This document shows, piece after piece, positions 7,780 through 15,064 of a stretch of 16,264 nucleotides of DNA. The stretch lies in NCBI GenBank assembly GCA_038230975.1, contig JBBRMF010000104.1:1-16264 (forward strand). Direction: 5' to 3'. The DNA is from JANXVV01 sp038230975 (GTDB taxonomy: Bacteria > Planctomycetota > Phycisphaerae > Tepidisphaerales > Tepidisphaeraceae). Numbering within the stretch: position 1 is the stretch's first letter; each line of letters starts with the position of its first letter. The notes under the pieces are model-generated. The model was not told where the DNA came from. It did not search any database and saw only the letters and a program-made list of their open reading frames with translations. The translations under genes were made by a program, and so were the position numbers.

Positions 7780-9840
7780 TTAGCGGGTTCCCACCGTGGC
7801 AATGTTGTTCGATAGATTTCCGTCGACCGGTTGAAGAGTATTGGTCGTGGCGGCAATCAGTTTGTAGGACCCTGGCGTCAATCCTGCCGGGGCCATAAAC
7901 CGCACGCGAATCTTGATCGAGCGCCCCGGCGCAAGCGAAATTCTTTTGGAAGTCAGTTGTGCGACCACGGCGTCAGATCCGTCAATGAGCAAATCTAGCG
8001 AAGCGTATAGGGTAAGATCCCATAACCCAGTCGTCTTCACGGTGCCAACATTTTGGACAATGAGGTCCGCAGTTGTCATCCGACCTGGGATTACAGCAAT
8101 GGGCTTCCCGCCGGCAAAAGAAGCAGCAAGATCCGCTCGCCGCCTTGCGATTTTGATAGACTTGGGAGCCAGCGAGTCAATCGGAGACGTGTTCGTACCC
8201 ACGGTATTGGTCGTGGCGATGATAAAATACGTTCCGTCCGCCATGTTCGACGGAAAGTTTAAGGACACCTTCAACGTGCGATTCCCACCCAATTTCAGAT
8301 TTTGCTTCTTAAGCGTAATCGTGCCAATGGCCGTCGCCCCAGCATCAAGCGACGTTTGGGTGCTGGCAAAAACCGTAATGATGATATCGCCCGAGAACGC
8401 TCTTCCATTGTTGACGACGCGCATTTTAATGGACCCCGAGGATCCAACGAATGCGAAGGCCGGTGGATTCGTCAGCAATGCACCGCTGACCTGTGACGCC
8501 GGTAAGTTGGCTGCAACCGCATTATTGCCACCTCCCAAACCCGTATCTGCCGCGCCACCCAACAAGGTGACAATTGCCGGAACCTTTGGCGTCCCCAGCC
8601 CGGTGAGATCATCGTAACCGGCATCTGCTCTGGACAGGAATCGATTCGAGGCGTCGTCAATGACGTCGTTGTAATAGTTCTTGTAGACAGTTGTGTAAGC
8701 AGATGTGGTGGGACCACTGTAGACGCTGTACAAAGTTGGTAACGTGCCGCTGGCTCCATCAAGGGATGGCTTGCCTACAACGGAACGACCCTGATTTGCA
8801 ATGGCAATCAACGAAGCCCACTGCGGCGCGCCCGCGCTCGTACCCACGACTTCAATCCAAGTCTGTGGCGGTGATCCCGGATCGACAAAAGTATCGTACA
8901 CAGCGAATCCGGTCGCGGGGTCGGCATTGTATGATACGTCCGGTGTGATGCGAACGCCCTGGCCCGGGGCGGCAACGGCCTGGTAGCTCGGCGCAGACTC
9001 GAAAAGGCTCACGCCGCCACTGGTCCCAAACCAAGAGGCTTCACCTGAATAGGTTCCCGCAGCATCAGTGGTATACAGACTCGTGCCACCGATAGACAAA
9101 ACATTCGGCGATGTGGAAGGCCACTGGGAGCCCTCGTACACACTCGTGTCGCCGGCACTGGCAATAAACGTAATCCCCTGATGCCCGGCCGGAGTCGTAA
9201 ACATGGCATCCAGTTGCGTTTGATTCGTGAACTCGACGCCACCGAACGATTCAAATTCACTGCCGCCCCAACTCATTGAAACAACCGAGACATTGGGAAG
9301 GTTTCGTGCAAAATTGACCGCAGTCACCATATCGACGACCTCCGCGGAGGTCGCTTCCACCAGAATAATATTCGCCTGAGGTGCCATTGCGTGTGCCCAT
9401 TCCACATCCAGCGCAATTTCACCGCCCCAACCGGAATCGTTAGCAGGCAGCGTGGTTCCGCCGGTTTGATTGATAATGCTAAAATTGGGTGGGGCACTCA
9501 GCGAGAATGCGGCGTCGAATACCGCCAGATCGCTGACGATATTTGGATTGTTGAACGCATCAACAATCGCAATCGTCTGACCCGCCCCATCTGCCGTCAC
9601 ACTGCCGCCGGAAAAACTGACCTGATCGAAACCGTATGCTTTTCGAGTTTGGGACGGCGTGAATCCCGGAATGACTCCCGCACCGTCCGCCGTATGGATG
9701 ATGTGGGAATCGTAATGCACCGTGTGAACGACCGGCGCTACCGCAGCCGAAAGCATGATGCGCCGTTCGAGGCATTCAATTAAATCGTTTGTCCTGAATC
9801 CCCGTACAATGACAGGCCGACGCTTTGAAAAAATGAACAT
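7780..9840 (-). CDS. Secreted S53-family peptidase, paralogue of the downstream one
   Basis: 686-residue paralogue with the same plan throughout: basic leader, IECLERRIMLSA motif (about residues 21-32), catalytic domain about 60-430, then two beta domains. The active-site set is intact: Glu141 and Asp145 in GEIALD, Asp231 in SAGDTS, Ser335 in VGTSAGAP, and a Ca-site-like YNDVI plus AGYDDLTGLGTP. The residue before GTS is Val where the paralogue has Gly. No S53 activation pro-domain. The C-terminal CARDB-like unit (ADLAASFAGG...LAPGRSIKIRV...NLSNNIATVG) aligns with that of the neighbour. Start: an upstream in-frame TTG at 9858 is possible, but the ATG at 9840 has GAGGAG seven bases upstream and is chosen. 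The two genes are a tandem duplication separated by 463 bases. Both active sites are preserved, which argues for selection on both copies. Confidence 0.92.
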   Translation of the reverse strand: MFIFSKRRPVIVRGFRTNDLIECLERRIMLSAAVAPVVHTVHYDSHIIHTADGAGVIPGFTPSQTRKAYGFDQVSFSGGSVTADGAGQTIAIVDAFNNPNIVSDLAVFDAAFSLSAPPNFSIINQTGGTTLPANDSGWGGEIALDVEWAHAMAPQANIILVEATSAEVVDMVTAVNFARNLPNVSVVSMSWGGSEFESFGGVEFTNQTQLDAMFTTPAGHQGITFIASAGDTSVYEGSQWPSTSPNVLSIGGTSLYTTDAAGTYSGEASWFGTSGGVSLFESAPSYQAVAAPGQGVRITPDVSYNADPATGFAVYDTFVDPGSPPQTWIEVVGTSAGAPQWASLIAIANQGRSVVGKPSLDGASGTLPTLYSVYSGPTTSAYTTVYKNYYNDVIDDASNRFLSRADAGYDDLTGLGTPKVPAIVTLLGGAADTGLGGGNNAVAANLPASQVSGALLTNPPAFAFVGSSGSIKMRVVNNGRAFSGDIIITVFASTQTSLDAGATAIGTITLKKQNLKLGGNRTLKVSLNFPSNMADGTYFIIATTNTVGTNTSPIDSLAPKSIKIARRRADLAASFAGGKPIAVIPGRMTTADLIVQNVGTVKTTGLWDLTLYASLDLLIDGSDAVVAQLTSKRISLAPGRSIKIRVRFMAPAGLTPGSYKLIAATTNTLQPVDGNLSNNIATVGTR

Positions 9841-9917
9841 CAACGGTCTCCTCAACAACTCAATTTGAAAATCGCCTACGCCAAGATACGAGATGCCCCG
9901 AGCCAGATGGCGGTGGT

Positions 9918-9924
9918 TATAATA
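9918..9924. promoter_or_regulatory. Overlapping divergent -10 elements
   Basis: On the plus strand TATAAT occupies 9918-9923. On the minus strand TGGTATTAT ends at 9919, an extended -10 (TGn before TATTAT). The two overlap by five bases because the core is nearly self-complementary. They would drive the S53 peptidase (minus, ~72-base leader) and the membrane protein (plus). No good -35 hexamer is seen on either side. Confidence 0.4.
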
Positions 9925-9926
9925 CC

Positions 9927-10775
9927 ATGAAGACTAAATTTCGTGCTTTTTTTCTCACGGAATTTTTTGCCGCGTTTTCGTCACCGTCCTTACCCAGGAA
10001 GAACCCCGTTAATGCTCACCCTCTTGCTATGATCCCGAACGTCGCGAGGTTACTATTTCTCATCATGGCTCGCGCAAGTTCAAGCTCCCTTACTCCGCTT
10101 TTAGGCTGGACGCCTTGCGGACGCATGCTGGTATTTTTCCTGGCGGCCACCTCGATCTGGTGCCTGCTTGCCGAATTCTACGGGCTTTGCTCGATGCGCA
10201 CATTTACGTTCGCCATTCTAATTCCAGCGACCGTTTTACTCATCGCATTGGCAGCTTTAGATGCTTTAAGGGGAAATACACAGCTTTGTCGCGGAGTGGT
10301 CACAGGCGCAATCGCCGGGCTATTGGCGGCTGTTGCCTACGACCTTTTCCGGTTGCCATTCGTCTTCTCGCGCCCCTGGCACTTGAGTTCCATCGTGCCG
10401 CCGATGAACCTTTTCAAAGTATTTCCAGGTTTCGGCGCAATGATTCTTGGCGAATCTGTGAACCAAACTCATTACTCGGTAAGTGCCCAATGGGTTGGCT
10501 GGGGCTACCACTTCAGCAACGGAGTGACTTTTGGAATCATGTACGTGGCGCTGATCGGTGAGGGTAGCCAACGAAATTGGAGGTGGGCCGTCGCGATGGC
10601 GGTGGGCTTGGAACTGGGCATGTTGCTGACGCCTTATACCCGGTTTTTCGACATCCCAATGACCTCCACCTTTGTCATCGTAACCCTCGTGGCCCACACG
10701 ATTTTTGGGACGGCCATGGGATTGTTCACAAAGCGGTTATCGGTAAAATGGAAATCCGCGACCTCTGTCGCATAA
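9927..10775 (+). CDS. Polytopic membrane protein of unknown function
   Basis: I do not recognise the family. The longest frame is 282 residues. After a poorly coding-like first 60 residues it has about six hydrophobic segments, roughly at 66-84, 93-113, 121-140, 190-210, 217-235 and 246-267, with a Pro/Gly-rich stretch about 157-175 (VPPMNLFKVFPGFGAMILGE). Conserved-looking features include RGVVTGAIAGLLAAVAYDLFR and GWGYHFSNGVTFGIMY. The first pattern resembles small inner-membrane DUF families that start with a Gly/Ala-rich helix, but no assignment is safe. The start is uncertain. ATG 9927 lies only three bases after a TATAAT and lacks a good ribosome site, so the true start may be the internal ATG at 10029 or 10065 (236 residues, keeping all hydrophobic segments). 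It diverges from the S53 peptidase. Confidence 0.7.
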   Translation: MKTKFRAFFLTEFFAAFSSPSLPRKNPVNAHPLAMIPNVARLLFLIMARASSSSLTPLLGWTPCGRMLVFFLAATSIWCLLAEFYGLCSMRTFTFAILIPATVLLIALAALDALRGNTQLCRGVVTGAIAGLLAAVAYDLFRLPFVFSRPWHLSSIVPPMNLFKVFPGFGAMILGESVNQTHYSVSAQWVGWGYHFSNGVTFGIMYVALIGEGSQRNWRWAVAMAVGLELGMLLTPYTRFFDIPMTSTFVIVTLVAHTIFGTAMGLFTKRLSVKWKSATSVA

Positions 10776-10782
10776 TGGAATC

Positions 10783-10807
10783 TTTCCCATTTGCAGCTCT
10801 TGGGAAA
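10783..10807 (+). terminator. Weak hairpin after the membrane protein gene
   Basis: TTTCCCA at 10783-10789 pairs perfectly with TGGGAAA at 10801-10807 across an 11-base loop, eight bases past the stop codon. No U-tract follows, so termination is uncertain. The remaining bases to 11041 hold no recognised element apart from the ribosome site of the next gene. Confidence 0.3.
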
Positions 10808-11041
10808 TGTAGTAAAAACGAAAACTTCGGAATAAAACCGTAGGGACATTTTGTTGATAACGCGGAATCAACTCTTCAAAGGAACAAAGACTCGAGGCTC
10901 ATTTAACCCATAATCGCAAACAAGTTCCGGATCACCCGTGGAAAAATTATCTTGCCACCAGTCTAACCGGGAGGTGACCACTCAGAATCATGTTTCGGAA
11001 GGTACGCATTTTCATCCCATTTTTCTTTGAGGAACACAATT

Positions 11042-11296
11042 ATGTCGCAATCTCAACTTAAGAAGACCGTTGCCGCCGCCGCCCTGAGTGGACTCATGCT
11101 CGGAGCCACCGGCTATATCGCCGGTTGCTCGAGCAGCGATCAGGCCGGTTCTCATTCGGCCACCCCCGCTGTCGGTGCCCAGCATGCCTGCAAAGGCATG
11201 AATGCCTGCAAGGGCCAGGGTGGTTGCAAAACCGCCGACAACGGCTGCAAAGGCCAAAACTCCTGCAAGGGTAAGGGCGGCTGCAAGTCGATGTAA
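11042..11296 (+). CDS. Cys/Lys/Gly-rich lipoprotein, bufferin-like (BufA2-type) putative metal-binding peptide
   Basis: 84-residue exported protein. A basic start and hydrophobic stretch (residues 7-26) lead to a lipobox-like YIAGC with Cys29, so it is probably a lipoprotein. After a short Ser/Ala/Gly linker come six cysteines at 50, 56, 62, 69, 75 and 81, each followed by Lys. They are arranged as two copies of CKGxNxCKGxGGCK joined by TADNG. This NACKGQG-style pattern resembles the BufA2 family of bufferins, small copper-binding metallophores whose cysteines are modified by DUF692-type enzymes. That link is by pattern only, and no BufB/BufC-like maturation gene is in the window. Classical bufferins have a cleaved signal peptide, so a lipid anchor would be a departure. 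The ATG has GAGGAA seven bases upstream and is preferred over a TTG at 11027. A strong terminator follows, so it is a one-gene unit or ends one. Confidence 0.8.
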   Translation: MSQSQLKKTVAAAALSGLMLGATGYIAGCSSSDQAGSHSATPAVGAQHACKGMNACKGQGGCKTADNGCKGQNSCKGKGGCKSM

Positions 11297-11319
11297 ATTC
11301 GGCTCGATTTCAGCTCATA

Positions 11320-11353
11320 AGCCCGCGGACCTTTCTCCGCGGGCTCTTTTTTT
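11320..11353 (+). terminator. Rho-independent terminator of the Cys-rich lipoprotein gene
   Basis: A perfect 10-bp stem (AGCCCGCGGA at 11320-11329 with TCCGCGGGCT at 11336-11345), a six-base loop, and then a run of seven T at 11347-11353. It lies 24 bases past the stop codon. It separates this gene from the metallopeptidase, whose start codon is only 27 bases downstream. Confidence 0.93.
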
Positions 11354-11368
11354 ACCCACGGCATGCCC

Positions 11369-11374
11369 TAAACT
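11369..11374 (+). promoter_or_regulatory. Candidate -10 element (TAAACT) placing the transcript start at the metallopeptidase ATG
   Basis: TAAACT matches TATAAT at four of six positions and ends exactly six bases before the ATG at 11381. No Shine-Dalgarno sequence precedes that ATG, and a strong terminator ends just upstream, so a promoter must lie within about 27 bases or overlap the terminator. This geometry would give a leaderless mRNA. The match is weak and no clear -35 is seen. Confidence 0.3.
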
Positions 11375-11380
11375 TTCAGA

Positions 11381-12322
11381 ATGCTCAGAGCCGCAACCCT
11401 CATTTACCTCTTCGCTCTTGTCTCGATCGGAGGCTGCGCCCATTCCCAAACCGTCGCCCTCTCCAACCTCCGAGAACCCGGTGAACAGGTCGAACTTCCG
11501 GGCGGTGTCATTCACATCCAATTTGAGGGTGACTTCGGACACCTGGCCAGGAAGGATGTCGATCGCTGGATTCGCACCGCCTCGTCTTCCGTCGAAAATT
11601 ATTTCGGCCATTTCCCCGTCCATCGACTCGACCTGCATATCCGTCTGAAGCCGGGGACGAAAGTTGAAGGAGGTGTCACCTACGACGGCCAACTCATCAA
11701 GATTTCCGTCGGGACTGATATCGAAACCGACTTTCTCAACGCCGACTGGACCCTCACTCACGAGATGTTCCACCTCGCCTTCCCCGACCTCGATGAAAAG
11801 CATGTGTGGATGAACGAAGGGCTCTCGACCTACCTCGAACCGATCGCCCGTACCCGACTTGGCAATATGTCAGTCGACGAATTCTGGCGCGAAGCCATCG
11901 GCGGAATGCCCATCGGCCTCCCCGAACCCGGGGACCGCGGATTGGATCGCACTCACAGCTGGGGAAGAACCTACTGGGGCGGCGCGATGTTCTGGTTCAT
12001 CGCCGATCTCAGAATTCGCGAACAATCCGACAACCGAAAATCGCTCGATGATTCCATCCGCGCCATCCTCGCCGCCGGTGGAGACGGTTCCGTAGAGTGG
12101 CCTATCGCGAAAGTCATCGACGTCGGTGACCGCGCCACTAAAACCAAAGTGCTCGCCACGCTCTACAACGAAATGGGTCTGAAAACCACTTACCCCGATC
12201 TCCCCGATCTATGGAAAAGACTCGGCGTCGCTCTTCGCGGCGATCAAGTTTCCTACGACAACCACGCCCCCCTCGCGCCTATCCGAATCGGCCTGACCCA
12301 GCCCTTTGTCACTCAAAAATAG
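11381..12322 (+). CDS. Lipoprotein zinc metallopeptidase, gluzincin-like (M1/M61-type HExxH)
   Basis: 313-residue predicted lipoprotein. A hydrophobic leader ends in SIGGC (Cys19). The zinc site is HEMFH at residues 127-131, with Glu128 as the catalytic base. WMNEGLSTYLEP follows and supplies the probable third ligand Glu146, 14 residues after the second His; M1 enzymes have 18. Upstream GGVTYDGQLIKISV and downstream TYWGGAMFWFIADLRIRE fit the M1/M61-like fold, in which a YxxG-containing helix helps bind substrate. The protein is much shorter than full M1 or M61 enzymes and has no PDZ or beta-saddle domain, so it is a minimal catalytic version. Substrate unknown. It follows the Cys-rich lipoprotein after a terminator, so the two are probably not co-transcribed. 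The TAG stop overlaps the first two bases of the palindrome at 12321. Confidence 0.85.
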   Translation: MLRAATLIYLFALVSIGGCAHSQTVALSNLREPGEQVELPGGVIHIQFEGDFGHLARKDVDRWIRTASSSVENYFGHFPVHRLDLHIRLKPGTKVEGGVTYDGQLIKISVGTDIETDFLNADWTLTHEMFHLAFPDLDEKHVWMNEGLSTYLEPIARTRLGNMSVDEFWREAIGGMPIGLPEPGDRGLDRTHSWGRTYWGGAMFWFIADLRIREQSDNRKSLDDSIRAILAAGGDGSVEWPIAKVIDVGDRATKTKVLATLYNEMGLKTTYPDLPDLWKRLGVALRGDQVSYDNHAPLAPIRIGLTQPFVTQK

Positions 12323-12391
12323 GTGGCCTGGGCGTCTCGCCCGTGCATTTGCTTCTTCCGAACAAACACGGGCGAGACGCCCATGCCACCT
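12321..12391. terminator. Large palindrome between convergent stop codons, probable bidirectional terminator made of a REP-like pair
   Basis: Arms 12321-12345 and 12367-12391 are reverse complements at 24 of 25 positions, with a 21-base loop. Each arm also folds alone (GGGCG, TCT, CGCCC). The element fills almost all of the space between the metallopeptidase stop and the helicase stop (12396), so either transcript would end in the same stem. There is no long U-tract. The arms match the repeat pair at 7557-7664 in the pattern GTGGCAYGGGC, five bases, GCCCGTG. Confidence 0.75.
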
Positions 12392-12395
12392 TCAT

Positions 12396-14726
12396 TCATA
12401 CAATCGCTTCCAACCGCGCATGTTCCAAAATGAGCGTCTTCCGCCCCACTGCGTTGAACTCCACCACCGCCCGCGTCTGCGGCCCCATGGCATCCACTTC
12501 CGCGATCCGACCCAACCCAAACATCGGATGTCGAACCAACTGTCCTTTGCGAAATCGATCCGCATGCGATTCATTATCCCGATCCCCGAGTCGGCCGAAC
12601 CCGCGCTCATGACCGCCCTTAAAATCCAAGCCCGCCCGATCGATCACGTCAAATGAATCCTGCGGCATTTCATTCAGAAAAGGGGACGGGACGGTTCGTT
12701 CCCGCAATCCGCGAATCGTGCGATACGCCGCCTTGGCCAGCAGCAAATATTCCTGCGCCCGCGTGATGCCCACGAAGCAAAGCCGCCGCTCTTCTTCCAG
12801 CTCCGTCGGATTCCCGCGCGATCGGCTATGCGGCAAAATCCCTTCTTCCAATCCAATCATCGCCACCACTGGAAATTCCAATCCCTTGGCGGCGTGCAAC
12901 GTCATCATCATAATCGCACCGCCACTGCCTTTCATATGATCCGCGTCACTCACCAAACTCACCATGCTCAAATATTCCGTCAGCGAAGCGTCCGGATTTC
13001 CCGCATCATATTCCGCGGCGCTGCTGATCAGCGAGTTGATGTTGTCCAACCCCGATTCCCCCGTCTCGATGCCCGCCTGATCCTTCTTGAGCATCGCCTC
13101 CAACCCGCTACGCCGAACCACCTCTTCCATCAACCGCGTCACCTTCCCCTTGACCGAGGTCGATCCCACAACCTCCTCAACTCCCAAGCCGGAAGCGGAA
13201 GCCGCAGGCGACGCACCGGGTTCTTCAGGCGCAAAGAACAGTTTCCCCTCTTCGGCTTGCACCTGGCTCTTCTCCACACCCACCCCCCCGCGCCTCCACC
13301 CCTTTACCATCTCCACAAACCCCTTCACCGAATTCACCGCCCGCGCCGACAACCCCGGCACCTGCGCCGCTCGCTCCATCGCCCCCCACAAATTGGTCCC
13401 GTTCCCCACCGCCCAGGTCTGCATCTGCTTCACGCTCGAATCCCCAATCCCGCGCGTCGGCACATTCACGATCCGCACTAACGCCAATTCATCCGCCGGG
13501 TTCGAAATCACCCGTAGATACGCCAGCGTGTCTTTAATCTCTTTTCGATTGTAAAACTCCACCCCCCGCGCCATCACATACGGCATGCTCGCGTTCCGCA
13601 GCGCATCCTCCATCACCCGCGACAACGAGTTCATTCGATAAAAAATCGCCATGCTGCTCCATGGCACCCCCTGCTGATTCAGTTCGCGTAGTTGCTCGGC
13701 AATCACCTGTGCCTCATCGCGCTCATCCTGGCAAAAAAACACCTTGGCCTTCGCGCCTTGCGCATTTTCCGTCCAGAGCGTCTTATCTTTCCGAAGCCGA
13801 TTGCGCGCGATCAATTTTGAAGCGATCGCCAGAATTGTTTTCGTCGATCGATAGTTGCGCTCCAGCCGTACGACTTTGGAGTCCGGATAGTCTTTTTCAA
13901 AATCAAGAATATTCTGGATATCCGCCCCGCGCCACGCGTAGATCGATTGATCCGGATCACCAACGACGCACATATTCCGATGCCTTAATGCCAGCGCGTG
14001 CGCAATCACATATTGCGCATGATTCGTATCCTGATATTCATCGATCAGCACGTACTGAAAACGATCCTGCAGCTCTCGCAGGATCTCCGGATGGTCTCGA
14101 AATGCCTCGGCGGTTTTCAGGAGCAGATCATCAAAATCCAGAGCACTGTTCGTCGCCAGTAGTTGCTGATATTTCGTATAGACGCGGGCCACGGTCTTCG
14201 CGAAAAAATCCCCCGCGTTCCTGGCGTATAGATCCGCCGTCATCAGTTTATTTTTCGCATTGCTGATAGCCGCGTGAATCGTGCCGGGTGAAAAATTCGT
14301 GCTGGAAATATCCAGCATCTTCAGCGCATCCTTGATGAGCTTCGTCTGATCGCCGCTATCAAATATCGTGAAATTATCCGGTAGCTTGATCGACGACGCG
14401 TAGTGCCTCAGAATCCGAAGACACAGCGAATGAAACGTGCAGATCGTCGGCCAGCGTTGATCGAGCTTTCCAAAATCATGCAACGGCCTTCCCATCACCT
14501 TCCCCACCCGCTCCTTCATCTCCCCCGCCGCCTTATTCGTAAACGTGATGGCCAGTATCGAATGCGCCGGAATGCCCAGCGAAATCAGATGCACCACACG
14601 CCGTGTAATGACGCGCGTCTTGCCGCTCCCCGCGCCGGCAATGATGAGCAACGGCCCATCCACGTGCACCGCCGCCTCCCGCTGCTCCGGGGTCAAATCT
14701 TCCAACAACTTTTCGGTTTCAATCAC
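12396..14726 (-). CDS. uvrD: UvrD/PcrA-type superfamily 1 DNA helicase (3'-5')
   Basis: ATP-driven DNA helicase of 776 residues used in nucleotide excision and mismatch repair and in removing recombination or transcription obstacles. Motifs in order: Q-motif region LTPEQREAAVH; Walker A GAGSGKT (31-37); motif Ia TFTNKAA; motif II DEYQDT (229-234); motif III GDPDQSIYAWRGAD (256-269); motif IV LERNYRST; motif V TLHAAKGLEFPVV; motif VI EEERRLCFVGITRA. The C-terminal RHPMFGLGRIAEVD...AVVEF region (about 726-776) matches the Tudor-like domain that lets PcrA/UvrD bind RNA polymerase. Domain 2B carries an extra low-complexity stretch at about 478-527, rich in Gly, Ala, Glu and Val. Start: the open frame extends to 14891, but GTG 14726 is chosen because the core homology begins near it, the extra 55 residues look non-coding, and an extended -10 lies exactly six bases before it. 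Whether it is functionally PcrA or UvrD cannot be told. Confidence 0.95.
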   Translation of the reverse strand: MIETEKLLEDLTPEQREAAVHVDGPLLIIAGAGSGKTRVITRRVVHLISLGIPAHSILAITFTNKAAGEMKERVGKVMGRPLHDFGKLDQRWPTICTFHSLCLRILRHYASSIKLPDNFTIFDSGDQTKLIKDALKMLDISSTNFSPGTIHAAISNAKNKLMTADLYARNAGDFFAKTVARVYTKYQQLLATNSALDFDDLLLKTAEAFRDHPEILRELQDRFQYVLIDEYQDTNHAQYVIAHALALRHRNMCVVGDPDQSIYAWRGADIQNILDFEKDYPDSKVVRLERNYRSTKTILAIASKLIARNRLRKDKTLWTENAQGAKAKVFFCQDERDEAQVIAEQLRELNQQGVPWSSMAIFYRMNSLSRVMEDALRNASMPYVMARGVEFYNRKEIKDTLAYLRVISNPADELALVRIVNVPTRGIGDSSVKQMQTWAVGNGTNLWGAMERAAQVPGLSARAVNSVKGFVEMVKGWRRGGVGVEKSQVQAEEGKLFFAPEEPGASPAASASGLGVEEVVGSTSVKGKVTRLMEEVVRRSGLEAMLKKDQAGIETGESGLDNINSLISSAAEYDAGNPDASLTEYLSMVSLVSDADHMKGSGGAIMMMTLHAAKGLEFPVVAMIGLEEGILPHSRSRGNPTELEEERRLCFVGITRAQEYLLLAKAAYRTIRGLRERTVPSPFLNEMPQDSFDVIDRAGLDFKGGHERGFGRLGDRDNESHADRFRKGQLVRHPMFGLGRIAEVDAMGPQTRAVVEFNAVGRKTLILEHARLEAIV

Positions 14727-14732
14727 CGCCGC

Positions 14733-14741
14733 ACTATAGCA
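14733..14741 (-). promoter_or_regulatory. Extended -10 promoter element of the helicase gene
   Basis: On the minus strand TGCTATAGT is a TGn-TATAGT extended -10. It is followed by GCGGCG and then the GTG start, so transcription would begin at or next to the start codon (leaderless). The -35 position (TTTTCC, 17-base spacer) is weak, as is common when the extended -10 is present. This site supports the GTG at 14726 over longer frames. Confidence 0.5.
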
Positions 14742-15064
14742 GAGCCATCCACCCCGGAAAACTGAACGGGTCGAGACAACCCGAGAGCCCAGAAAAAACG
14801 TGCCTAACAATCGACCGCCAACGTACGAAGATTCGACCCGGATTCTTCCAAGAATCGCGGGCTCGATGCAACAAAATGAAACAAATTGCAACAGTTTTCG
14901 GGGTATGGGAAAATCGATATTTTCGCAAATTCCATTGCGGGGAAGGGGATTTGTCCTAGTTGATTGTCTGGAAAAGCGGGCGGCGGCGCACCGTTGGCAA
15001 TTGATTCAATTCTATTCAATCATTTGGAAAAGGGGCCACCAGTCAATACCAATTGCGCTTGGAG

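Noticed and set aside
10990..11061. Possible 23-codon leader peptide overlapping the start of the Cys-rich lipoprotein gene
   Set aside because: The GGGAGG upstream is 15 bases away, too far for a ribosome site, and the peptide has no regulatory codon pattern.
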